NCBI RefSeq assembly: GCF_017427765.1 | Contig: NZ_JAFRSC010000016.1 | Span: 57,074 to 121,073, forward strand | Direction: 5' to 3' | DNA from: Methanobrevibacter sp. | GTDB lineage: Archaea > Methanobacteriota > Methanobacteria > Methanobacteriales > Methanobacteriaceae | DNA: 64,000 bases | Shown: piece after piece, positions 8,498-16,001 of the stretch | Layout: each line of letters opens with the position of its first letter | Position numbering within the stretch: position 1 is the first letter of the stretch | Notes under the pieces: generated by a model | Seen by the model: the letters and a program-made list of their open reading frames with translations, nothing else | Told to the model about the DNA's origin: nothing | Databases searched by the model: none | Made by a program: the position numbers and the translations under genes

Positions 8498-9238
8498 TTA
8501 ACTTGTATCGTTAATCATTGCCTCCGGCATTTCCTCATAAGGAGTACTGGAGTATCCAGCTAATTCCATAATCCATGCAAGTGATAATCTAAAGGCTTTT
8601 CCGGTTGCACGTGTAATTGCCATGGAATACACAGCATGTTCCTCTTTTTGTCTGCCTGATGAAGTTGCAATAGCTTCACCTTCACCAACTTTAACACCAC
8701 GACCATCAATCAAATTGACTTTAGCCCTGTAACCAAAACGAGCTTTGGTTGGGAAAGGTTCCACAGATTCAATTTCAACACGTATACCAATCATTGTACC
8801 AAGAGTACTCCAACCAGATACAGTAACATAATTGTTTCCGCTTATGGTTTGAATCAAATTCTGTGATTCAAGTACACTTTTCAATGCATCTGCTACACGA
8901 GTAGCAATAACCACACGATTAGCAACACTAATCATAGGATTTAACACATCAGCATCAATTAACTGGTGACTTTGTTGGTTAACTTGTATTAACTCTCCAT
9001 CTTCATCAAGACTATTTTTCATATGTTCTTCAATGCTGTCATCAATAACAGCTTCAAAGATTTCTTCATCAGATGGATCATGTTCAGTGATAACTTCAAC
9101 TTTACCACCACCAGTTTTCTCAAAGTCAACTGTATCTTTGTACAATTGTTTTTCTTCGATTTCTTCTTCTTTTTCTATTTCTCCCATTTCTTCCAAGGCT
9201 GCTTGGATAGTGGGATTTTCAGTTGGTTCTAAACCCAT
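8498..9238 (-). CDS. putative single-strand annealing (ERF/Rad52-like) recombination protein, 246 aa
   Basis: I place the start at ATG 9238, one base after the stop of the upstream gene and behind GGAGGA, instead of the longer frame to 9271. The first 85 residues are acidic linker. From about residue 110 the protein shows VTVSGWSTLGTMIGI, then GYRAKVNLIDGRG, then EHAVYSMAITRATGKAFRLSL and AGYSSTPYEEMPEAM. That pattern recalls phage proteins of the ERF/Rad52-like annealing group, from memory of similar actinophage sequences. Such proteins anneal single strands during element replication or recombination. The position in the replication module supports this, but the family call is tentative. 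Confidence 0.5.
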   Translation of the reverse strand: MGLEPTENPTIQAALEEMGEIEKEEEIEEKQLYKDTVDFEKTGGGKVEVITEHDPSDEEIFEAVIDDSIEEHMKNSLDEDGELIQVNQQSHQLIDADVLNPMISVANRVVIATRVADALKSVLESQNLIQTISGNNYVTVSGWSTLGTMIGIRVEIESVEPFPTKARFGYRAKVNLIDGRGVKVGEGEAIATSSGRQKEEHAVYSMAITRATGKAFRLSLAWIMELAGYSSTPYEEMPEAMINDTS

Positions 9239-9239
9239 T

Positions 9240-9587
9240 CTAAAATTCCTCCATATAGATTTCTTCTTCACGTATCAAAGGAGTTTCAGACTCCAATATT
9301 TGATAACAGTAAAATTCTAATACAACATTTTCAGGGATAGATTCTGCATTTTCAGGTAATCTACCTCCTTTCAAATGTGCTACAAGTAACACATCTCCTG
9401 GTCTGAGAGTGAAAGGACTTGGATTGTATGCAACTCCTAATATTTTAGCTAACGCTTTGTTTCCCATATGAGAGAAACCATCGTAGCTTAACACTTTAAA
9501 CTCGTCTTCACTTAATTCATGGCATTTCATATCCCATTCATGAAGTGAGAACATGTTGGGAGACCAGGAATTACTTATAAATTTCAT
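9240..9587 (-). CDS. DUF1874 / STIV B116-like protein, candidate AcrIII-1 ring nuclease, 115 aa
   Basis: The layout follows the B116/DUF1874 fold. A SNSWSPNMFSL opening stands where family members have NAFSINML. DGFSHMGNKALAKILG holds a histidine (H40) at the family's conserved xGH position. FTLRPGDVLLVAHLKGGRLPE matches the characteristic GDxALxxxxxxRLPEG strand. Some archaeal virus and phage members degrade cyclic tetra-adenylate and so block type III CRISPR signalling (AcrIII-1), using that histidine. Here the residue before His is Ser rather than Gly. GGAGG precedes the start. The family call is fairly good; ring-nuclease activity is inference. Confidence 0.6.
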   Translation of the reverse strand: MKFISNSWSPNMFSLHEWDMKCHELSEDEFKVLSYDGFSHMGNKALAKILGVAYNPSPFTLRPGDVLLVAHLKGGRLPENAESIPENVVLEFYCYQILESETPLIREEEIYMEEF

Positions 9588-9589
9588 AA

Positions 9590-9760
9590 TTAGTTTCCTC
9601 CTAAAATTCGGTTCATTACTTCTTTGTCTGTACCTTCTAGATTTGCAGTTTTTTCTGCTAATCTTTCATCGAAGGTTTTGCCATCGTTGGGATTGTTTTC
9701 ATCCCAACATGATTCGATTAAAATTGTCATGTCTTCACATGATTGCTTAAAACTCTTCAT
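9590..9760 (-). CDS. small hypothetical protein, 56 aa
   Basis: ATG 9760 follows AGGAG at a good distance, and the frame of 56 codons ends 2 nt before the next gene start. The protein is acidic (MKSFKQSCEDMTILIESCWD...). Its last codons carry the GGAGG ribosome binding site of the DUF1874 gene, so the two are probably translated together. As the immediate partner of a candidate anti-CRISPR gene, it deserves attention. No family recognised. Confidence 0.55.
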   Translation of the reverse strand: MKSFKQSCEDMTILIESCWDENNPNDGKTFDERLAEKTANLEGTDKEVMNRILGGN

Positions 9761-9764
9761 TATT

Positions 9765-10016
9765 TTATGCTCCTATAAGATATCCTTCAATACTGGTCCA
9801 TGAGTGGATTCCATTATCTGTTGGATATGATTGTTCATAGATCACTTGGGTAATTGGTAGATTATGAGTATCTACTGCTTCTTCGATTTCATCATGCACA
9901 TTTCCAAGTGTAATTTCATCGAGTTCGATTCCTTGTCTTTCAAGGTATTTACAAGTGGAATATGCATCGAATACTGAATCATGAGTGTTAACGTCTTCAA
10001 GGCAGATTGTTTTCAT
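9765..10016 (-). CDS. hypothetical protein of integrated element, 83 aa
   Basis: Acidic protein without membrane segments. The gene is packed 4 nt from the 56-aa gene and 6 nt from the gene upstream. No recognised domain. The region DEITLGNVHDEIEEAVDTHNL is helical. Confidence 0.55.
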   Translation of the reverse strand: MKTICLEDVNTHDSVFDAYSTCKYLERQGIELDEITLGNVHDEIEEAVDTHNLPITQVIYEQSYPTDNGIHSWTSIEGYLIGA

Positions 10017-10022
10017 AGATAT

Positions 10023-10472
10023 CTACTTCCCAAATACTCTTATTCTTCTTTTCACAGAATCAATGCAATTATGAAAACCAATGATTTTATGGTCCACTAC
10101 TGGCCTGATATGTCGATTATAGGTGTAGTCTTGATTCTTAGCCATGTAATGATACTTTGCATAGTTGTCATAATGTTCGAATTTCTTGATGAGTAACTCA
10201 TAGTATTCGACAGATTCATAGTCTTCTGGATTATCTAGTTTTAATTGGTCAATTTTCATATTGACTTCTTCTTCTTTGACTTTCCAGAACATGGCTTGCA
10301 TTTCACAGTAGATTCTTTTTAGTTCTCCTGCTGTGTTGGCTAATGTTTCATCATCGTCAGATTCGACAAGTGTTTGAATGTTCCTTTTTAATTGAAGGTA
10401 TTGTTCGGTTAATTCAGCGTGTTCTTGTCTGTATTCATCAAGGTCTGTGATGATGAATGGTTTATGATCCAT
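10023..10472 (-). CDS. coiled-coil hypothetical protein, 149 aa
   Basis: Long charged helices dominate (EYRQEHAELTEQYLQLKR and KRIYCEMQAMFWKVKEEE), suggesting a coiled coil over residues 10-85. The tail is basic (VKRRIRVFGK). It sits in the compact early gene series. No enzyme motif is visible. Confidence 0.55.
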   Translation of the reverse strand: MDHKPFIITDLDEYRQEHAELTEQYLQLKRNIQTLVESDDDETLANTAGELKRIYCEMQAMFWKVKEEEVNMKIDQLKLDNPEDYESVEYYELLIKKFEHYDNYAKYHYMAKNQDYTYNRHIRPVVDHKIIGFHNCIDSVKRRIRVFGK

Positions 10473-10478
10473 CCTGAA

Positions 10479-10688
10479 TCACACTCCAGTTGCAATGAAG
10501 TTTCTCATACTACCACTTTCCACAGCAGCGTGACCGGTTACTGCAAATAGTAATACTCCACTAAAGAACATGATTAAAATAAGTCCAAGTACAATTGCAG
10601 CTGGGTGTAGTAACACCCAGCTTCCTAAATTCATTAATGGAGAAACATTATTTTCTACTTTACCGAGTCTTGCAGGAGTTTTGCTCAT
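10479..10688 (-). CDS. single-pass membrane micro-protein, 69 aa
   Basis: After a basic N-terminus (MSKTPARLGKVENN) there is one strong transmembrane stretch near residues 28-52 (LHPAAIVLGLILIMFFSGVL). The gene starts 3 nt inside the end of the next upstream gene (4-nt overlap with the gene ending at 10685). Small membrane proteins in viruses can be holins, superinfection factors or inhibitors; nothing here decides. Confidence 0.55.
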   Translation of the reverse strand: MSKTPARLGKVENNVSPLMNLGSWVLLHPAAIVLGLILIMFFSGVLLFAVTGHAAVESGSMRNFIATGV

Positions 10689-10879
10689 GCTTCCACCTCT
10701 TCATTGCTGTAGTCCATCATGATGAGTTGGCCTTTTTGGGATTTGCATAATGCAAAGTCTCCGGTTTTTGCTCTGTTGCAGAATTCGTATTGTTTTTGAG
10801 CAGGTTCGATTCCACGGTTTGTTTTTACAAAAACATGTGTGCTGTCTGTTTCTGCTCTGAGGATTGGTAACCATTTCAT
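10685..10879 (-). CDS. hypothetical protein of integrated element, 64 aa
   Basis: Small protein with a mixed, soluble sequence and an acidic end (SNEEVEA). It overlaps the following membrane protein gene by 4 nt and lies 1 nt after the upstream gene. No family recognised. Confidence 0.55.
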   Translation of the reverse strand: MKWLPILRAETDSTHVFVKTNRGIEPAQKQYEFCNRAKTGDFALCKSQKGQLIMMDYSNEEVEA

Positions 10880-10880
10880 G

Positions 10881-11291
10881 TTATACTTCCTCCTCGAAAT
10901 AACAATCGAATGAACTTAAAAGTTCTTCTTCTGCTTTTATCTCTGCAAGTTCTGCTTTGGTGAAATCGTCTTCTTCGATTGGTTCCATGGTGTAGCCGAT
11001 GAAGTGCATGTTGTCGTCGAATAGTTTTTTGACTTTCATACCTCCGATTTCTGCGAGTGCAGAGATGAATACTTCGGAGTCTGCAATAGCTTCTATTGGT
11101 TTTTCTGCTACGCAGAGTCTTTCAAATCCTGCATGTGAATCTTCAATATCAATTGGTGCATTTGAAGTTTTCCTTGCTTCTTTGATAGCGTCTGGAATTT
11201 CGTATGCTGCACCTATGGTATTGTTGTCAGCGTCGATGACGTGGAATTTGCTGTCATCTTGAAATTCTAAAAAGAGTTTTTGGGAGGACAT
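10881..11291 (-). CDS. hypothetical acidic protein, 136 aa
   Basis: Acidic protein with a beta-rich first half (KLFLEFQDDSKFHVIDADNNT) and a glutamate-rich helical end (KAELAEIKAEEELLSSF). No nuclease, helix-turn-helix or membrane signature is visible. It lies second in the leftward transcript from the control region. Confidence 0.55.
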   Translation of the reverse strand: MSSQKLFLEFQDDSKFHVIDADNNTIGAAYEIPDAIKEARKTSNAPIDIEDSHAGFERLCVAEKPIEAIADSEVFISALAEIGGMKVKKLFDDNMHFIGYTMEPIEEDDFTKAELAEIKAEEELLSSFDCYFEEEV

Positions 11292-11293
11292 GT

Positions 11294-11557
11294 TTATTTG
11301 CCTCCGAGTAGACTTTTTGCTAAAGCGTGTCCTGCTTCTTCCTGTGCTTCAGGAGATAAATCCCAAAGTGTTACGTTTTGTAACCTTTTGGTTAAAGCGA
11401 GGTTTTTAGCTTTGAATCTTGTGTTCTCTTCTTTTAGTTCTTCAAAAATAGGTTTGCATTCGTCGTACTTGATTGCTTTGTCAAGTAGTTCGAATACTCT
11501 TTCTTTGTCTCCGATGGCAACGCCATCGATGTATAGTTTCTGATTTCTAATTTCCAT
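11294..11557 (-). CDS. hypothetical protein, first gene of the element's leftward transcript, 87 aa
   Basis: The open frame begins at 11605, but the likely start is ATG 11557 (MEIRNQKLYIDGVAI), directly behind GCGGATGTGAAAGC. The protein is acidic and mostly helical (YDECKPIFEELKEENTRFKAK is a probable coiled coil). As the first gene after the control region it could be an early regulator, but it has no visible DNA-binding motif. Confidence 0.5.
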   Translation of the reverse strand: MEIRNQKLYIDGVAIGDKERVFELLDKAIKYDECKPIFEELKEENTRFKAKNLALTKRLQNVTLWDLSPEAQEEAGHALAKSLLGGK

Positions 11558-11559
11558 GC

Positions 11560-11608
11560 TTTCACATCCGCATTTTTTGAAGTAATTTTTCATGTGCTGC
11601 AACACATG
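11560..11608 (-). promoter_or_regulatory. leader of leftward operon with two motifs repeated downstream
   Basis: Just before the first leftward gene lie TTTCACATCCGC (11560-11571) and the hairpin CATGTG-CTGCAA-CACATG (11591-11608). Both the 12-mer and the core GTGCTGCAACAC recur in the same order at 12076-12139. The 12-mer reads GCGGATGTGAAA on the gene strand and may serve partly as a ribosome binding site. Confidence 0.4.
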
Positions 11609-11784
11609 ATGTAATTGCTTCTTGATTTAATATTGGTTTTATTAGTATATAAACTTATTCACATATTATAATATACTAATATTCTCATAAACTATTATAT
11701 AATTATATGAATAACTATAAATAGTTTAAATTACAAAAATAACATTATAAAATTACTAAAAATAAGAATGGAGGAATTTTTAAT

Positions 11785-11922
11785 ATGGAAACTGATAAAA
11801 TAACATTTATCACAGATGCGGAGTTAAAGAAAAAACTCAAGATAATTGCAGCCAAAAATGACACAACTATCACAAACATCTTGAATGATTTCATCAGAGC
11901 ATATGTTAGTGAAAATGAGTAG
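11785..11922 (+). CDS. ribbon-helix-helix (Arc/MetJ-type) DNA-binding protein, 45 aa
   Basis: ATG 11785 follows GGAGG at 10 nt. The 45 residues read METDKITFITDAELKKKLKI, then IAAKNDTTITNILNDFIRAY and VSENE: a short beta strand followed by two helices with TxxNDTTITNILNDFIRxY-type spacing, the classic ribbon-helix-helix layout for a dimeric repressor. It is the only rightward gene of the element, in the region opposite the long leftward transcript. That is the position of a phage repressor or a copy-number/excision regulator. Confidence 0.7.
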   Translation: METDKITFITDAELKKKLKIIAAKNDTTITNILNDFIRAYVSENE

Positions 11923-12075
11923 TCTTAAAAACATTATATTTTTTTCAAAAAATAACTATTTAAAAATCATTTAAAAGCCAAGCTAACACTTTAAAACTTC
12001 GCATTCTGTCTGCGACTATTTTAATAAAATTTAAATAGCATTTAAGATAAATATGTCTATTGGTTATAAGAATAC

Positions 12076-12152
12076 TTTCACATCCGCGTGACTTATTTTT
12101 AATAACCAGTGTTTAGGAGCTTGCGATGTGCTGCAACACTATGACCAAGCTC
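12076..12152. promoter_or_regulatory. second copy of the motif pair, within a long hairpin
   Basis: TTTCACATCCGC recurs at 12076-12087 and ATGTGCTGCAACAC at 12126-12139. The second motif lies in the loop of a hairpin with arms GAGCTTG (12117-12123) and CAAGCTC (12146-12152), extended outward by partly paired GTGTTT and AAACAC. No gene starts here, so the motifs are more likely regulatory sites or a small RNA than ribosome binding sites. The flanks 11923-12075 and 12153-12639 are very AT-rich and show no gene I can support. Confidence 0.4.
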
Positions 12153-12639
12153 TCAAAACACAAATGTTACAATTATAATATCTATTTTTTCAAATATTTA
12201 TAATCTTGTTTTACAATATATTTTCTCATAGTATATTGTAGATTTTCACCATCAGGTTAGGTGATCTTAAAAAAATATTTTTAATTTGAGTACTGTTTTT
12301 TGATGGTTGATTATAGTTTAGTAATTGAACTATTTAAATTTATTGTTTTAGTTTTTTAAGTTTTGTTCAATGTTTTTTAATATTTTTATTAGTTTGTTTA
12401 TCGATTTTTGCAAAAACACATGGGGTAAACTTTTAAAAAAACACTTGAAAAATAGTGAAATGTACAAAATAAATAATCCCAAAAAATAATCCCAAAAAAA
12501 TACTAAAAAAATAAAATGCCGGACACTATTTATATATTGACCTGAAAACACATAGATGATAACCAAAAATTAGTTATCCTTACCAACATGAAATCATCCC
12601 GAACCACAAGCAGAATCATAAAAAAAATTCAATTGTATG

Positions 12640-12728
12640 TTGCATGAAAAATATAGAGGAGTGATTAAATTTAGATAATATTAAAGAGTGTTTAATTTAT
12701 AGGAGTGACTCTATAATTTTCCATGCAA
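12640..12728. repeat. long imperfect inverted repeat, possible recombination or regulatory site
   Basis: The arms TTGCATGAAAAATATAGAG (12640-12658) and its near complement at 12709-12728 could form a long hairpin. Inside, GGAGTGA occurs twice and ATTAAA/TTTAAT can pair. It lies between the control region and the 3' end of the integrase gene. Confidence 0.4.
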
Positions 12729-12917
12729 TACAGGTTCTCAATAAAAATTTCGTTTAAACCAAGAGATTGTAACCAGAAGAAAAATGGGAAAATTCTTCGA
12801 ATATATGGAGTAATTCACAAAAATTTTTAGAAAATTTCATTTGTTTTTGACTAATTTTCTCCGATTTTTCACCAGTTACAATAATTATTCTGTGTTATCA
12901 TTGACTTTTTTGTAACA

Positions 12918-14120
12918 CTACCTTGAGGATTCACTAATCTTTTTAAGAATACTTTCCCTTGATTGTGGTCTTTGGTCTATATCAGCTAACCTTTCTTCAA
13001 TCGATGATAACCTATCTTCCATATGCACGATTTCTTCTTCTTTTTCATGATACTTTCGTTCCAACTCTTGATATTCCGGACTCTTGAAATCAATATTATT
13101 AACATTAGCCTCGATGACTAGACATGAGAAATGTTCAACATATTTTTTCAAAAGTACAGTTGGATCATCCAGGAAATATGCTGCATGAGTAGTTGTCTTT
13201 GACCTGCCCTGGAGTGCATCAATATCTGACTCACTCATACCAGATTTCCGAAGATGATTTGAATGAAACTTTCTCATCATGTGACTTCGGAATCTGTTGA
13301 ACCCGTCACTTGCAACACCGAAGTTGAATTCATCATTGTATCTGTAGAATGCGACTGGTAGATAGTTTTCTGCACGGTCGAATAGTTTATCGTCATCATT
13401 GAGATGTATTAGTTTTAGGCTGCCGTCTTCAAGTGTTTCAATCCGATCATTCAACAAGTATTCCACAATCTTAGACACCGCTTCCGGACTGCAAAAGGTG
13501 TAATAGTGTTTGTTTGTTTTTTTCCTTTTGAGTTTGAATGTTGGAATAACATTGTTCATGTCTTTTAAGACGTGTAATGCTTCGACAATATCATTCTTTT
13601 TGTGGAAAGGATATGTTGCTTTCTTGAATTGGCCTACTGTCATTTCGATTGTTTCTTTTCTTGCACAACCGCTTGATGTCATGAAAAGCAATGCTGCTTG
13701 AAACCATAATTTCGCTACATGTAAGACTTGTGATAGTTCTTCATGTGTTGGCAGTTCATCGAATGTTACTTCTCCAGGAGTTTTATAACTTCTGGGATTT
13801 GCACGTGTTAGGTTGCCTATTTCGATTTCGAAGTATTTGTATACTGCGGTGACTTGGGTGAAGTAGGTGTTTACGGTGTTTTTCTTATAGTTTGCTATTA
13901 GGTAGCTTCTATAGTTTAGTAGTCTTTTTTTGAGTTTTCTTCTTTTCCAAATGATGTTGTTGTCTTCTTCTGTTTCTGCTTCTTCGATGAGTTCTTGCAT
14001 GGTTAGGCCTTGGAATTTTGAGTAGTTGTTTATTGCTCGTAGGTATGTTTCTTGTGTTTTGCCTTTGTGGCCTTTGACTATGAAGAATTCTTGAAGAATT
14101 TCATGGTTGTTCATGTTCAT
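12918..14120 (-). CDS. tyrosine recombinase (integrase), 400 aa
   Basis: Site-specific recombinase that would integrate and excise the element. The catalytic set is visible: R154 in GCARKETIE, then H280 and R283 in SHMMRKFHSNHL, and nucleophile Y315 in THAAYFLDD. The N-terminal 110 residues form a SAM-like core-binding domain (helical, KTQETYLRAINNYSKF). After the catalytic domain comes an unusual coiled-coil tail (residues 340-395, ERKYHEKEEEIVHMEDRLSSI) that may mediate multimerisation. The gene lies at the right boundary of the element with its start facing cysK. Two close ATGs (14120, 14114) are possible. Confidence 0.88.
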   Translation of the reverse strand: MNMNNHEILQEFFIVKGHKGKTQETYLRAINNYSKFQGLTMQELIEEAETEEDNNIIWKRRKLKKRLLNYRSYLIANYKKNTVNTYFTQVTAVYKYFEIEIGNLTRANPRSYKTPGEVTFDELPTHEELSQVLHVAKLWFQAALLFMTSSGCARKETIEMTVGQFKKATYPFHKKNDIVEALHVLKDMNNVIPTFKLKRKKTNKHYYTFCSPEAVSKIVEYLLNDRIETLEDGSLKLIHLNDDDKLFDRAENYLPVAFYRYNDEFNFGVASDGFNRFRSHMMRKFHSNHLRKSGMSESDIDALQGRSKTTTHAAYFLDDPTVLLKKYVEHFSCLVIEANVNNIDFKSPEYQELERKYHEKEEEIVHMEDRLSSIEERLADIDQRPQSRESILKKISESSR

Positions 14121-14174
14121 AATTTCTATCTCTCATTTCTATTTTAATGTTGAGAGAGAGCATTTGAAAAGTAT

Positions 14175-14246
14175 TATCATATTCCTATGAATATGAAAAA
14201 TATATTTTTGGAAATATGATAAATTTGTAAAGGTTTATCATATTTC
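14175..14246. repeat. inverted repeats between integrase and cysK, candidate attachment or integrase-binding site
   Basis: A perfect 13-bp inverted repeat GAAATATGATAAA (14211-14223) and TTTATCATATTTC (14234-14246) has a 10-nt spacer. A further TATCATATTCC lies at 14175-14185. The position upstream of the integrase start and 26 nt from the cysK stop fits an att or arm site, or an integrase operator. The matching left end of the element is outside the window, so no att duplication can be checked. Confidence 0.45.
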
Positions 14247-14272
14247 GCTAAATATAGTATAAATAATTATTC

Positions 14273-15220
14273 TTATTCAAATAACCATTCTACAGAGAGA
14301 TATCTTTCACCATTATCAGGTAAAATTGCTATTATCCTTTTATCTTTGTTTTCATCTTTTTTAGCTAAATCCAATGCAGCCCAAGTTGCAGCTCCGGAAG
14401 ATATTCCTGAAAATATGCCTTCTTTTTTAGCAAGAGCAAGCAATGTGTTTCCAGCATCTTCATTTGCAACAGGAATGATTTCATCAATTACATCAGAATC
14501 ATAAATTGAAGGTACAAATCCTGCACCAATACCTTGAATTTTGTGAGGTCCTTTTTCACCTTTTCCCAAGGTTTGAGAATCTTTTGGTTCAACTGCAACA
14601 ATTTTTACACCAGGAACTTCTTCTTTTAATACTTTACCAATTCCAGTAATTGTTCCACCAGTACCAACACCACCTACTACAATATCAACATTTCCTTCAG
14701 TGTCCCTTAAGATTTCCTGAGCAGTAGTTTCAGCATGGATTTTAACGTTTGCAGGATTGTCAAATTGACCTAAAATAATTGAACCTTCAGTTTCTTCGTT
14801 AAGTTCATTAGCTTTTGCAATAGCACCACCCATTCCATCAGCACCAGGAGTTAAAACAAGTTCTGCACCCAAAACGCTTAGGAATTTCCTTCTCTCAACA
14901 GACATGGTATCAGGCATGGTTAAAATTAATTTGTAACCTTTAGCAGCCGCTGCAAATGCAAGACCAATACCAGTGTTTCCACTTGTCGGTTCGATGATTG
15001 TAGCACCTGGCTTAAGCAGTCCTTTTTCTTCTGCATCCTCAATCATAGCAACTGCAACCCTATCCTTTACACTGCCTGTTGGGTTAAATGATTCTATTTT
15101 TACATCCACTTCTGCTTCTAAGTCTTTTGTTAAATTGTTTAATCTTACAATTGGAGTGTTTCCAATAGCATCAGTAATACTGTCGAGCACTCCTCTTTTT
15201 AATTCTGGTATATTTGCCAT
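14273..15220 (-). CDS. cysK: cysteine synthase (O-acetylserine sulfhydrylase)
   Basis: PLP enzyme of fold type II that makes cysteine from O-acetylserine and sulfide. The PLP lysine is K52 in NPTGSVKDR, TSGNTG at 79-84 binds the substrate carboxylate, and GGVGTGGT near 178 binds the cofactor phosphate. The 315-residue length is normal. The start follows GGAGAAAA. The 3' end faces the integrated element, so the element may have inserted beside this gene; the reading frame is intact. Confidence 0.93.
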   Translation of the reverse strand: MANIPELKRGVLDSITDAIGNTPIVRLNNLTKDLEAEVDVKIESFNPTGSVKDRVAVAMIEDAEEKGLLKPGATIIEPTSGNTGIGLAFAAAAKGYKLILTMPDTMSVERRKFLSVLGAELVLTPGADGMGGAIAKANELNEETEGSIILGQFDNPANVKIHAETTAQEILRDTEGNVDIVVGGVGTGGTITGIGKVLKEEVPGVKIVAVEPKDSQTLGKGEKGPHKIQGIGAGFVPSIYDSDVIDEIIPVANEDAGNTLLALAKKEGIFSGISSGAATWAALDLAKKDENKDKRIIAILPDNGERYLSVEWLFE

Positions 15221-15292
15221 AATTTTTTCTCCTATTATATTAATTGTTTTTAATGGTATATTAAAAGGGTTATCTTTAAGTTAAATATAACG

Positions 15293-15323
15293 AATGTTAT
15301 AATAACTATTGTTATATAACATT
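15293..15323 (-). promoter_or_regulatory. palindromic operator/promoter region of cysK
   Basis: Arms AATGTTAT (15293-15300) and ATAACATT (15316-15323) are inverted, and TGTTATATAACA (15310-15321) is itself a perfect palindrome. The site is about 75-100 nt upstream of the cysK start, next to an AT-rich TATA-like stretch, and fits a dimeric repressor site. Confidence 0.4.
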
Positions 15324-15368
15324 GTTTTAGTTTATAAATGTTTTGGAAAATTTTAAAAAATAAAAAAA

Positions 15369-16001
15369 TTAGATGTTTTCATCAAAATAATCGCAGATTT
15401 CTGTGCAGGGACAAATCTCACACTGAGGCCCTAGAGGTTTGCAGATATTTTGACCGAACTGAACCATCAAATCATTTAACTTAATCCATAACTCTTTAGG
15501 AGCTATTTTTGAAAGTTCTACTTCAGTTTCTTCAGGCTCTTTTGTATCAACCAAACCCAAACGGTTAGAAATTCTGTGAACATGAGTGTCAACAGGAATA
15601 GCTGGTAGGTCAAATGCAAACACCAATACACAATTGGCAGTTTTTCTTCCAACACCAGGCAGCTTTACAAGCTCTTCTAAAGTATCTGGAACCTCACCAC
15701 CGTATTCATCAATGAGAATTTGTGAAACTTCCTGAATTCTTGCAGCTTTAACATTATAAAATCCTGCAGGTTTAATCAATTCTTTTATATCATCAATTGG
15801 AGCATCAACCACTTCATATATGTCTTTATATTTACTGAATAAATTTTCAGTAGCCTGATCTGTATTTTCATCTCTTGTTCTTTGGGACAAAATTGTCCTG
15901 ACTAATACCTTGTAAGGATCCTGGTCTAAAAAAGTCCTTATTTCAAAAGTATTGTCAAGCTGATTTACAAGTTCAATTACTCTTTCTTCCTTATTCATCA
16001 T
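15369..16001 (-). CDS. nth: endonuclease III (DNA glycosylase/AP lyase)
   Basis: Base-excision repair enzyme of the HhH-GPD superfamily, 210 aa. The helix-hairpin-helix [13 protein letters not shown] carries the lyase lysine K120, and D138 in PVDTHVHR is the catalytic aspartate. The C-terminal [17 protein letters not shown] supplies the cysteines of a 4Fe-4S cluster. The start overlaps the end of aroA by 4 nt, so the two are co-transcribed and probably translationally coupled, although their roles are unrelated. Confidence 0.92.
   Translation of the reverse strand: MMNKEERVIELVNQLDNTFEIRTFLDQDPYKVLVRTILSQRTRDENTDQATENLFSKYKDIYEVVDAPIDDIKELIKPAGFYNVKAARIQEVSQILIDEYGGEVPDTLEELVKLPGVGRKTANCVLVFAFDLPAIPVDTHVHRISNRLGLVDTKEPEETEVELSKIAPKELWIKLNDLMVQFGQNICKPLGPQCEICPCTEICDYFDENI

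Noticed and set aside
12348..12566. 72-codon minus-strand frame rich in Phe, Ile and Leu
   Set aside because: Low-complexity translation of T- and A-rich DNA without a ribosome site; no sign of a real protein.
1..14250. Full provirus with capsid and terminase genes in this window
   Set aside because: No terminase, portal, capsid, tail or pseudomurein endoisopeptidase signatures are present; only a replication/integration half is visible.
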